Source: SMWN01 sp965221455 (GTDB lineage: Bacteria; Pseudomonadota; Gammaproteobacteria; Eutrophobiales; Eutrophobiaceae). From it: 64,000 nucleotides of DNA. The stretch covers positions 1,426,001-1,490,000 of the forward strand of contig OZ244890.1 of NCBI GenBank assembly GCA_965221455.1. Reading direction: 5' to 3'. Positions within the stretch are counted from its first letter, which is position 1. The number at the start of each line of letters is the position of its first letter. Positions 46,581-54,608 of this stretch are shown here, in pieces. Both the position numbers and the translations under genes were made by a program. The notes beneath the pieces are model-generated. The model made no database searches. It worked only from the letters and a program-made list of their open reading frames with translations, and was not told where the DNA came from.

Positions 46581-46620
46581 AACGATACGCAACGCATCGT
46601 TTCTAATACCTGGTGGTTAT
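46581..46620 (+). repeat. Direct repeat family D, left copy
   Basis: AACGATACGCAACGCATCGT begins a 40-bp sequence that ends TAATACCTGGTGGTTAT. The core is a hairpin (AACGAT...ATCGTT). A second copy at 48094-48133 has the same orientation with two or three changes. The pair brackets the candidate toxin-antitoxin operon. Confidence 0.88.
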
Positions 46621-46726
46621 TAGACCTTGAAACAGACTGAAATCAGTCTATGTGATGCAAGCAAAGGTTGCTGTCTGTAGCCATCCCGCCACTCTTGCCT
46701 TTCCCCGTCATACCTGCCTTTTTCCT

Positions 46727-46756
46727 CGTCATTGCGAGCGCAGCGAAGCAATCCAG
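46727..46756 (+). repeat. Repeat family B, solo copy
   Basis: Thirty bases beginning CGTCATTGCGAGCGCAGCGA, differing from 44726-44755 at two positions. No nuclease remnant is attached. Confidence 0.88.
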
Positions 46757-46771
46757 TGAGTTTTGCAAGGC

Positions 46772-46866
46772 CATCGCTATACTGATTATCTAACACCGGT
46801 TGACGCTGAGAAACAAATCGCATGAAAAAATCTATCGACGGGTACGAAAATACTGGACCACTACAC
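46772..46866 (+). mobile_element. Second copy of the IS3-like right end
   Basis: About 95 nt nearly identical to 45319-45413. They include the last orfB codons (LTPVDAEKQIA), the stop, and the terminal inverted repeat ending GGACCACTACA. It is a solo relic of another insertion of the same element. Confidence 0.85.
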
Positions 46867-46930
46867 TTTGCGCCAATGTGGCATAAGAAGCTGATAGAGA
46901 GGCGGGTTTTTATGGAAAATGTCGCCGCTG

Positions 46931-46959
46931 CTCCCGTGAAAGCGGGAACGGGAATGACG
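46931..46959 (-). repeat. Palindromic repeat, family A, copy 5
   Basis: CTCCCGTGAAAGCGGGAACG followed by GGAATGACG. It ends 6 nt beyond the stop of the membrane protein gene at 46966-47484 and could serve as its transcription terminator. Confidence 0.7.
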
Positions 46960-46965
46960 AAAGGG

Positions 46966-47484
46966 TTATCCGCTGTGATTTATTACTTTTTCGACGGCAT
47001 TGGCAACAACCGGCATATTCAAAGCCGAGTTTTTCTCGCGATACCTTTCCATTCCGGTTTTCAATTGCGAAAAAATGCCAACCAATAAAGTGGAATACAC
47101 AATAATGAAACTGGCAAATGTGCCGATTATCAACGCCGTCAGCGGCGTGGAAAGCCCGGCAATCGCCTTCGCCTTCTCGGCATCAAATGCTGCGCCAAAC
47201 AACATCGGCATGTAACAATAAATATGTCCTAACAAAAGTACCAATAGCACAGGAGGAATAAACGCCGCCGCAAATACAATCCACGGTTGCATTGGGCGGA
47301 GACCCTTGACAACACCAAGCAACTTCGAATTAAAATCCTTGGCATATTGTCTCTGAACGCTTTGCGATTCAACATCGCTCTCCAATAGCGCAATGATGAC
47401 ATCATAAAAAGTCCCAGGATAGCCACGCCGCTTTTCCGCTTGCTTCGTAGCGGGATCTAAATCTGGCCTTTTTTCGCTGGTCAT
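46966..47484 (-). CDS. Two-helix membrane protein, candidate toxin partner of Panacea antitoxin
   Basis: A 172-residue protein with a charged N-terminal 65 residues (KRPDLDPATKQAEKRRGYPG). Two strong hydrophobic helices follow (about 69-93, IVFAAAFIPPVLLVLLLGHI; about 113-136, ALIIGTFASFIIVYSTLLVG), then a short basic tail. No named family is recognised. Its ATG overlaps the stop of the upstream Panacea-domain gene (ATGA), so the two are translationally coupled. Because Panacea antitoxins pair with very diverse toxins, including membrane-acting ones, this is a plausible toxin. Toxicity is inferred from position only. Confidence 0.6.
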   Translation of the reverse strand: MTSEKRPDLDPATKQAEKRRGYPGTFYDVIIALLESDVESQSVQRQYAKDFNSKLLGVVKGLRPMQPWIVFAAAFIPPVLLVLLLGHIYCYMPMLFGAAFDAEKAKAIAGLSTPLTALIIGTFASFIIVYSTLLVGIFSQLKTGMERYREKNSALNMPVVANAVEKVINHSG

Positions 47485-48005
47485 GACTTCTCCGGCAGGG
47501 CTTTGACCTGTTCCTTATAATATTCCCGTATTTCGGATTCGCGGATGGGAACGTGAAACCCATTGCCTCTCGTCTTGTCCCAGGGCGTATCCCGCTCGTG
47601 CGTCAACGCCGATAAAACCGCACCGGACAGTTTGGAATATGCCCTGAAAACTTCATCAATCATTCCTTCTTCCTGCTCGGAAAAATCCGCAGAGTATGGA
47701 GCTTGCGGCGATTGCTCCTGCAACGCCTGCTGTTTGACGACAATACCATGAGGACGAAAGGTAAAATATACTTCTGGAACTACAGGACCAAACTTCCACG
47801 CTTCAACTCGGTCGCATATCAGCGGCTCATCATAAAAACCCCAGTGCCAACCATGCGCCAAATAAACAAACTTCACTAACTGCATGATGGTGATAGTTTT
47901 GTTTTGCTCCTGCGACAAATCCACAAAGCGGTTTGCTACCGCGAGGGAGTTGTGCCCTTTCTGAACACCCTCAAAGCGGTTCTCCACCGCAAGCTCATCC
48001 ATCAT
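47481..48005 (-). CDS. Panacea (SocA/GepA-like, DUF4065) domain protein, candidate antitoxin
   Basis: A 174-residue protein whose central part (about residues 20-80) matches the Panacea/DUF4065 domain: AVANRFVDLSQEQNKTITIM, QLVKFVYLAHGWHWGFYDEP and VEAWKFGPVVPEVYFTF. This domain is known as an antitoxin module that neutralises many unrelated toxins, and it occurs in SocA, the ClpXP adaptor-type antitoxin of Caulobacter. ATG 48005 follows a GGGGG tract; the open frame upstream to 48149 runs through repeat D and is not used. The partner gene overlaps by 4 nt downstream. Confidence 0.82.
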   Translation of the reverse strand: MMDELAVENRFEGVQKGHNSLAVANRFVDLSQEQNKTITIMQLVKFVYLAHGWHWGFYDEPLICDRVEAWKFGPVVPEVYFTFRPHGIVVKQQALQEQSPQAPYSADFSEQEEGMIDEVFRAYSKLSGAVLSALTHERDTPWDKTRGNGFHVPIRESEIREYYKEQVKALPEKS

Positions 48006-48093
48006 TGCTAACCCCCAAAAGATACCAGAAGTGATATTAGCGTAATTCGCCGTAAAACCGACACTATAAATTCCGCATTTTGCTGTAACCTGT

Positions 48094-48133
48094 AACGATA
48101 CGCAACGCATCGTTTGTAATACCTGGTGGTTAC
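48094..48133 (+). repeat. Direct repeat family D, right copy
   Basis: AACGATACGCAACGCATCGT followed by TTGTAATACCTGGTGGTTAC. Same orientation as 46581-46620. Confidence 0.88.
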
Positions 48134-48143
48134 TACAATCCCA

Positions 48144-48170
48144 CGTCATCCCCGCGAAAGCGGGGATCCA
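48144..48170 (+). repeat. Palindromic repeat, family A, copy 6
   Basis: CGTCATCCCCGCGAAAGCGG followed by GGATCCA. It lies immediately outside repeat D. Confidence 0.8.
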
Positions 48171-48244
48171 TTTGTGGAGAAAATCTCACTTGATTGTCGT
48201 TTGCCTCAGGAAAACACTTGTTGCCTAAACCGATCCCGGCTTAA

Positions 48245-49534
48245 TTATTTCCCATCAAACTGCGCCTCTTCAGTAGATCCCACCAATGCAGTGACCGAAG
48301 ACGCCCCGCCCTGAATCACCGTAGTGACATCATCAAAGTAACCGGCACCCACTTCCTGCTGATGACTTGCAAAGGTATAGCCATCCTGTGCCGCTGCAAA
48401 TTCAGGCTCCTGCACTTGTTCAACATAGGCGGTCATGCCGCGCTCCATGTAATCGCGTGTCAGATTAAACATGTTGTACCACATGTTATGAATACCGGCC
48501 AAAGTGATGAACTGATACTTGTAACCCATGGCCCCCAACTCTTTTTGAAATTTTGCGATAGTTGCATCATCCAGGTTTTTCTTCCAGTTGAAAGAGGGTG
48601 AGCAGTTATACGCCAACAACTGCTGCGGATGTTCCTTGCGGATAGCTTCAGCGAATTTTTTTGCTTCATCAAGATCCGGCACTGCGGTTTCACACCATAA
48701 CAAATCTGCATAGGGCGCATAGGCGATACCACGCGCAATTGCCTGGTCAATACCTGCATTCGTTGTGTAGAAACCTTCCGGAGTACGTTCGCCGGTCACA
48801 AAAGGCGCATCGCGTTCATCAATATCGGCTGTCAAAAGATTGGCGGCATTGGCATCTGTACGGGCAAGCACGATGCTTGGAACGCCCATGGTATCGGCAG
48901 CGAAACGCGCCGAGATCAATTTCTGAATGGCTTCTTGTGTAGGGACCAGAACTTTCCCGCCCATATGACCACATTTTTTCACGGAAGCCAGTTGGTCTTC
49001 AAAATGAACGCCGGCGGCACCCGCTTCAATCATGTTTTTCATCAATTCAAATGCATTCAATACGCCGCCGAAACCGGCTTCGGCATCAGCAACAATCGGT
49101 ACAAAATAATCAATATCATTATTACCTTTGGCCCACTGGATTTCATCGGCACGACGAAAAGTATTGTTGATACGCTTCACCATTGTGGGGACGGAGTTGT
49201 AAGCATAAAGAGATTGATCCGGGTACATGGTTTCCGACGTATTGCCATCAGCAGCAACCTGCCAGCCGGATAAATAGATAGCCTTGATGCCACCTTTAAC
49301 CTGTTGCATGGCCTGACCCGCAGTAATCGCACCCATACAGTTCACATAACCATTTTCTTCGTTAATGAGACTCCAGAGTTTATCCGCGCCACGCTTCGCC
49401 AATGTATATTCCTCGGTAACAGATCCGCCTAGACGTACTACGTCTTCAGCACTGTAATCACGTTTCACATTCGTCCATCGCGGGTTTTCCACCCAATCTT
49501 TTTCCAACTGTTTAATCCGTGCTTCTCTCGACAT
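48245..49534 (-). CDS. aceA: Isocitrate lyase
   Basis: AceA cleaves isocitrate to glyoxylate and succinate, the first step of the glyoxylate bypass. The 429-residue protein carries the catalytic signature KKCGHMGGKVLVP with the active-site cysteine. It also has NCMGAITAGQAMQQVKGGIK, YLSGWQVAADGN, PIVADAEAGFGGVLNAFELM and AYNCSPSFNWKKNLDD. A strong GGGGGAA precedes ATG 49534. Malate synthase is not in the window. Confidence 0.97.
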   Translation of the reverse strand: MSREARIKQLEKDWVENPRWTNVKRDYSAEDVVRLGGSVTEEYTLAKRGADKLWSLINEENGYVNCMGAITAGQAMQQVKGGIKAIYLSGWQVAADGNTSETMYPDQSLYAYNSVPTMVKRINNTFRRADEIQWAKGNNDIDYFVPIVADAEAGFGGVLNAFELMKNMIEAGAAGVHFEDQLASVKKCGHMGGKVLVPTQEAIQKLISARFAADTMGVPSIVLARTDANAANLLTADIDERDAPFVTGERTPEGFYTTNAGIDQAIARGIAYAPYADLLWCETAVPDLDEAKKFAEAIRKEHPQQLLAYNCSPSFNWKKNLDDATIAKFQKELGAMGYKYQFITLAGIHNMWYNMFNLTRDYMERGMTAYVEQVQEPEFAAAQDGYTFASHQQEVGAGYFDDVTTVIQGGASSVTALVGSTEEAQFDGK

Positions 49535-49840
49535 CTATTCCCCCTCACTCACAAAAATAAATCACATATTTTAATTTTCCAGCCGATAATCATCGCATAA
49601 ATACCCTACTCCTGCCAGGGAAACACAATCGCTGTCGATAACAATATTGCGGCATGATAATCGTTACGATGGAGCCTGGATTTGCGCCCTAACTAATTGA
49701 TTTAATTTTGAAAATCAAAAAATCTATCACATGATACAGTGCATGCAATACACATTTGGGATGACGGTCTAAATCAATGTGGCGTCCCGGAATTTGCGCA
49801 GTATAATCAGGCTTGGGCAGAAAAAAATAACGGGAAATTC

Positions 49841-50161
49841 ATGACAAACAAGATTGAGCATCAACAAGATGGTGATTTAGCGGTACAAGAGGCAAGACCC
49901 AGGCTCAAGGTTCCTTCTCTGTACAAGGTCATCCTCAACAATGATGACTACACGCCAATGGATTTTGTAATAAAAATTCTTGAGTTATTTTTCAGCATGA
50001 ATGCCGAGACTGCTACACGCATCATGTTGGATGTACACACTAACGGCAAGGGTATGTGCGGTTTTTTTAGTAAGGAAATTGCTGAAACAAAAGTGGCTCA
50101 GGTGAATAACTATTCACGAGAAAATCAACATCCACTTCTCTGTACCATGGAAAAAGAATAG
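49841..50161 (+). CDS. clpS: ATP-dependent Clp protease adaptor ClpS
   Basis: ClpS delivers N-end-rule substrates to ClpAP. From ATG 49841 the product is 106 residues, the same length as E. coli ClpS. An open frame extends 34 codons further upstream but that part is not family-like. The conserved core is YKVILNNDDYTPMDFVIKIL, with RIMLDVHTNGKGMCGFFSKE and ETKVAQVNNYSRENQHPLLC. clpA follows after 12 nt. Confidence 0.95.
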   Translation: MTNKIEHQQDGDLAVQEARPRLKVPSLYKVILNNDDYTPMDFVIKILELFFSMNAETATRIMLDVHTNGKGMCGFFSKEIAETKVAQVNNYSRENQHPLLCTMEKE

Positions 50162-50173
50162 GGAGAAAGCGTC

Positions 50174-52438
50174 ATGTTGGATAAAGAACTTGAAGTCACT
50201 TTAAATAAAGTTTTTAACGAAGCACGTGAACAACGTCATGAATACGTCACCGTCGAACATTTGTTACTTGCCCTGCTTGATAACAATTCCGCTGTGCGAG
50301 TACTCAAGGCGTGTGGTGCCAATCTGAATGTACTGCATGCTGAATTAAGTGAATTCATTCAGGAAAACTCGCCTTTTCTGCCCAACGATGACGAGCACGA
50401 TACACAGCCCACACTGGGGTTTCAACGGGTATTGCAACGTGCTGTTTTTCATGTTCAATCATCCGGCAGAAAAGAGGTTAAAGGTGCAAATGTGCTGGTC
50501 GCAATTTTTGGAGAAAGAGAATCGCATGCAGCTTTCTTTCTCAACCAACAGGATATCAGCCGACTGGATGTAGTGAATTATATCTCGCACGGGATTGCGA
50601 AAATATCTGAAGATGAAGGAGAGAATGAATCCGGTTCAGTAGAGGAAGACTTTTCCAGAGATGACTCTGGCACTTCACCTCTGGATCTCTATGCGGTGAA
50701 CCTGAATCGACAAGCGGAACAAGGAAAAATTGATCCACTGATTGGGCGACAACATGAAGTTGAGAGAACTATTCAAATCTTGTGTCGCAGGAGAAAAAAC
50801 AATCCGCTATATGTCGGTGAAGCGGGTGTTGGCAAGACGGCCATTGCTGAAGGTATGGCCAAAATGATTGTCGACGGAACCGTCCCGGAAGTGCTCGAAA
50901 ATAATGTTATATATTCTCTGGATCTGGGTGCGTTACTTGCGGGGACAAAATATCGTGGCGATTTTGAGAAGCGCCTCAAGAGCATTATTTTACAACTTAA
51001 AAAGATTGAAGGCGCGGTATTATTCATTGATGAAATACACAGCATCATCGGTGCAGGTGCCGCTTCCGGAGGTGTGATGGATGCATCGAACATTATCAAA
51101 CCGGTTTTGGCTTCAGGGGAAATCAAGTGTATCGGTTCGACGACTTATCAGGAATATAGAGGTGTTTTTGAAAAAGATCGTGCCTTGGCAAGACGTTTTC
51201 AAAAAATTGATGTGACGGAGCCGACGATTAATGAGGCGGTCAAGATTCTTGAAGGTTTGAAAGCACGATTTGAAGAACACCATCATATAAAATACACACA
51301 CCAATCATTAAGATCGGTCGTGGAACTCACTGATCGTTATATCACTGATCGTCATCTTCCGGATAAAGCCATTGATATCATTGATGAAGCCGGAGCATCA
51401 CAACAACTGTTGCCTGCTTCACGTCGAAAAAAATCCATCGGTGTCACAGACATTGAAAATATTATTGCCAGGATTGCAAGAATCCCCGCGAAAAGTGTTT
51501 CTGCATCGGATAAAGATGTTATGAGAAATCTTGAACGTAATCTGAAGATGGTTGTTTTTGGACAGGATGAAGCAATTACAACTTTAAGTAGCGCTATTAA
51601 AATGTCGCGATCAGGTTTAGGGGAAATACAACAGCCCGTCGGATCATTCCTTTTTGCAGGTCCTACAGGCGTGGGTAAAACCGAAATCACCAGGCAACTC
51701 GCCGGGATTATGGGCATTCAATTGATTCGTTTTGATATGTCTGAATACATGGAACGCCATACAATTTCACGTTTGATCGGTGCTCCCCCGGGGTACGTTG
51801 GGTTTGATCAAGGTGGTTTATTAACTGAAGAAATAAGTAAACACCCGCATTCGGTTCTTTTGTTGGATGAAATCGAAAAAGCGCACCCGGATGTATTTAA
51901 CTTGCTCCTGCAAATCATGGATCACGGCACACTCACAGATACCAACGGGCGTAAAACCGATTTCAGGAATGTGATTATTGTGATGACGACCAATGCCGGT
52001 GCCGAGCGTATCAGTCGTGCTTCAGTCGGTTTTACTCATCAGGATCATAGTAGTGACTCGACGGAGGTCATCAAGAAGAGCTTCAGTCCCGAATTCAGGA
52101 ATCGTCTGAGTGCCATTATTCAGTTCAACCCATTAGATGCAAAAACCATTGCTAATGTCGTTGACAAGTTTATTGTTGAATTGGAAACACAGCTTGATAG
52201 TAAAAAAGTCTCCATCAGTATCAATGGCTCAGCTCGAGAGTGGTTAGGTCGACATGGCTATGATAAATGTATGGGTGCAAGACCTATGGCGCGGTTAATT
52301 CAGGAAGAAATCAAAAAGCCACTCGCCGAGGAAATACTGTTTGGTAAACTCGATTCGGGCGGAAACGTGCTTGTCAGCGTCAAGGATGACCGGCTATCAA
52401 TTGAAGTAATGGAAAAGGAAACCGTGACAACCACTTAA
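50174..52438 (+). CDS. clpA: ATP-dependent Clp protease ATP-binding subunit ClpA
   Basis: Hexameric AAA+ unfoldase that feeds ClpP. The 754-residue protein has an N-domain (MLDKELEVTLNKVFNEAREQ), a first AAA+ module with Walker A GEAGVGKTAIAEG and Walker B AVLFIDEIHSIIG, and a second with GPTGVGKTEITRQ, VLLLDEIEKAHPDVFNLLLQ and MGARPMARLIQEE. No ClpB-type middle coiled coil is present. Start has GGGAGAAAG upstream. Confidence 0.97.
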   Translation: MLDKELEVTLNKVFNEAREQRHEYVTVEHLLLALLDNNSAVRVLKACGANLNVLHAELSEFIQENSPFLPNDDEHDTQPTLGFQRVLQRAVFHVQSSGRKEVKGANVLVAIFGERESHAAFFLNQQDISRLDVVNYISHGIAKISEDEGENESGSVEEDFSRDDSGTSPLDLYAVNLNRQAEQGKIDPLIGRQHEVERTIQILCRRRKNNPLYVGEAGVGKTAIAEGMAKMIVDGTVPEVLENNVIYSLDLGALLAGTKYRGDFEKRLKSIILQLKKIEGAVLFIDEIHSIIGAGAASGGVMDASNIIKPVLASGEIKCIGSTTYQEYRGVFEKDRALARRFQKIDVTEPTINEAVKILEGLKARFEEHHHIKYTHQSLRSVVELTDRYITDRHLPDKAIDIIDEAGASQQLLPASRRKKSIGVTDIENIIARIARIPAKSVSASDKDVMRNLERNLKMVVFGQDEAITTLSSAIKMSRSGLGEIQQPVGSFLFAGPTGVGKTEITRQLAGIMGIQLIRFDMSEYMERHTISRLIGAPPGYVGFDQGGLLTEEISKHPHSVLLLDEIEKAHPDVFNLLLQIMDHGTLTDTNGRKTDFRNVIIVMTTNAGAERISRASVGFTHQDHSSDSTEVIKKSFSPEFRNRLSAIIQFNPLDAKTIANVVDKFIVELETQLDSKKVSISINGSAREWLGRHGYDKCMGARPMARLIQEEIKKPLAEEILFGKLDSGGNVLVSVKDDRLSIEVMEKETVTTT

Positions 52439-52516
52439 AACTGAATAGTTCCTGGATGGAGGTTTGTGCGTAACGTAACACGCTATCTCCATAAACCGCT
52501 GCACTCGGGGGCTTCG

Positions 52517-52729
52517 TCAACCGCCTCTGCCCTGTTCCTTATTTTCAGGTAATTCTATAGTGAAAATCACCCCATCATACTGTACGTCATCAAGATCGAG
52601 CACGTCTTTGATATCCAGTAATCCGATTGCAATGGCTTCAGATAAACGTCCATGCACAGTTAAATTTTTCAAATCACGTTGACTGACTATTGGTTCAACA
52701 TGATGACCTTGCCGGTACTGGATAGATTG
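52517..52729 (-). other. Open frame without start codon, possible gene remnant
   Basis: Just downstream of recQ, between two stops, the minus strand reads QYRQGHHVEPIVSQRDLKNL and continues IAIGLLDIKDVLDLDDVQYD to GVIFTIELPEN. It looks protein-like but has no ATG; GTG/TTG codons occur inside. I know no family. It may be the 3' end of a deleted gene. Confidence 0.35.
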
Positions 52730-52733
52730 TTAT

Positions 52734-54563
52734 CTAAATTGGGTCATCCAGCGGATAATTTTCTATTTCATGAATAAACTTTTTGCCGTAACGTGATAAT
52801 TTTTGTTTGCCAACGCCTGTAATTTTGCTCATATCATTTTCAGTGGTCGGACGTTTCTCCAACATTTCCTTTAGTGTGGCATCATGAAAAATAATATAGG
52901 GCGGCATGCCTGCTTCTTGCGCCAACGATAATCTGAGTGCACGTAATGCTTCCCACAATGGAAGATCCTGCGGTCGCACAGTATGTTTCCTGTTTGTGCC
53001 TTGTTCCCTCTTTTTATCTAATGTCTGTTTTTCCTGTTTTTGTACTTTGCGTAGTTCCAGGGACTTTTCGCCTCGCAGCAGGGGACGGCATTTCTCTGTC
53101 AGGCGCAGGGCGCCATGACGTTCCATATTAATTTCCAGGAAACCCATGGCAATCAGTTGACGCATAATCACTCGCCATTCGGTCATGGAAAATTCCTGAC
53201 CTATGCCGAACGTACTGATCCGGTCATGACCGTTTCTCCGGATACGATCATCTGTTTTGCCTGATAAAACATCGACAATATAGTTCACTCCAAAACGTTG
53301 CCCGGTACGATAAATACAGGACAAGGCCATTTGGGCTGATTTTGTCGCATCCCACTTTGCCGGCGGATTCAGGCAGTTGTCGCAGTTACCGCAGGACTCG
53401 GTTGAGAACTCGCCGAAATAATCCAGCAAGGCATAACGACGACAGCTTACCAGCTCGCACAGCCCGAGCATGGCTTCCAGTTTATGATGCTCTACACGTT
53501 TGTGAATTTCATCCGCACTGGAATCCTGACTGAACTGTCGCAGCGTGATAACATCCTGCAAGCCATAAGCCATCCACGTATTCGCTGCCTGACCATCCCG
53601 TCCGGCACGCCCCGTCTCCTGATAATAGGCTTCAATGCTTTTGGGTAGATTGAGGTGTGCGACAAAACGTACATCGGGTTTATCAATACCCATGCCGAAG
53701 GCAATCGTGGCAACAATGATCACACTCTCCTCATGTAAGAAACGATGTTGGTTTTGCAGTCGTATTTCGGCAGGCAAACCGGCATGATACGGTAGTACCG
53801 TCCGGCCCTGCTCTGCCAGCCATTCCGCAGTACTTTCCACTTTTTTACGCGACAAACAATACACTATGCCAGCATCCCGGGGATGATGCTCCTGTATAAA
53901 TTTCCATAATTGCTGTTTTGGATTATTACCATCAGTAATCGAATAATGGATATTGGGACGATCAAAACTGTCTATAAAGACACTGGCATTCTGCAATTGC
54001 AGTTGCAAAATAATTTCATCGCGTGTGCGTTGATCAGCTGTCGCCGTTAAAGCGATCCGCGGAACAGAGGGAAAACGTGAATGTAAGAGTCGTAATTGTT
54101 GATATTCAGGACGAAAATCATGTCCCCATTGAGAAACACAATGCGCTTCATCAATGGCAAAAAGAGCCAGCCTGGATTGATCCAGTAACTGCAGCATTCT
54201 ATCCGTCAATAAACGTTCCGGGGCGACGTAAAGTATATCCAGTTGATTGTTTGATAATCGTTGTTCTATGATCCGCGCTTCATGGAGGTCGAGACTGGAA
54301 TTCAGGTAAGCGGCCTTAACGCCCAGTTCTTTAAGGGCATTAACCTGATCCTGCATTAAGGCTATTAATGGCGACACGATAATCCCTGTACCTTCGCAAA
54401 CCAATGATGGTATTTGGTAGCACAGTGATTTGCCGCCGCCCGTAGGCATCAATACCAGGGCATCTTTGCCTTGCAATATCTGTTCGATTATTTTGTCCTG
54501 TGAGGGACGAAACTCTGCAAAACCGAAAGTTGATTTTAAAATTTCCCTGGCGTGATTCAGCAA
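52734..54563 (-). CDS. recQ: ATP-dependent DNA helicase RecQ
   Basis: RecQ unwinds DNA 3'-5' in recombination and repair. The 609-residue protein has the helicase core (Walker A LMPTGGGKSLCYQIPSL, Walker B LFAIDEAHCVSQWGHDFRPE, VATIAFGMGIDKPDVR, QETGRAGRDGQ). The RQC zinc cysteines follow (CRRYALLDYFGE...CGNCDNC), then a C-terminal HRDC domain (LWEALRALRLSLAQEAGMPP). It lies 45 nt downstream of argA on the same strand. Confidence 0.96.
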   Translation of the reverse strand: MLNHAREILKSTFGFAEFRPSQDKIIEQILQGKDALVLMPTGGGKSLCYQIPSLVCEGTGIIVSPLIALMQDQVNALKELGVKAAYLNSSLDLHEARIIEQRLSNNQLDILYVAPERLLTDRMLQLLDQSRLALFAIDEAHCVSQWGHDFRPEYQQLRLLHSRFPSVPRIALTATADQRTRDEIILQLQLQNASVFIDSFDRPNIHYSITDGNNPKQQLWKFIQEHHPRDAGIVYCLSRKKVESTAEWLAEQGRTVLPYHAGLPAEIRLQNQHRFLHEESVIIVATIAFGMGIDKPDVRFVAHLNLPKSIEAYYQETGRAGRDGQAANTWMAYGLQDVITLRQFSQDSSADEIHKRVEHHKLEAMLGLCELVSCRRYALLDYFGEFSTESCGNCDNCLNPPAKWDATKSAQMALSCIYRTGQRFGVNYIVDVLSGKTDDRIRRNGHDRISTFGIGQEFSMTEWRVIMRQLIAMGFLEINMERHGALRLTEKCRPLLRGEKSLELRKVQKQEKQTLDKKREQGTNRKHTVRPQDLPLWEALRALRLSLAQEAGMPPYIIFHDATLKEMLEKRPTTENDMSKITGVGKQKLSRYGKKFIHEIENYPLDDPI

Positions 54564-54608
54564 ATGAAATTATTCCTTGATCAAATTTTTCCTGTTACCT
54601 GTCCCTGT

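Noticed and set aside
44526..48170. CRISPR array
   Set aside because: Repeats are palindromic, occur in both orientations, are irregularly spaced, and have no cas genes nearby.
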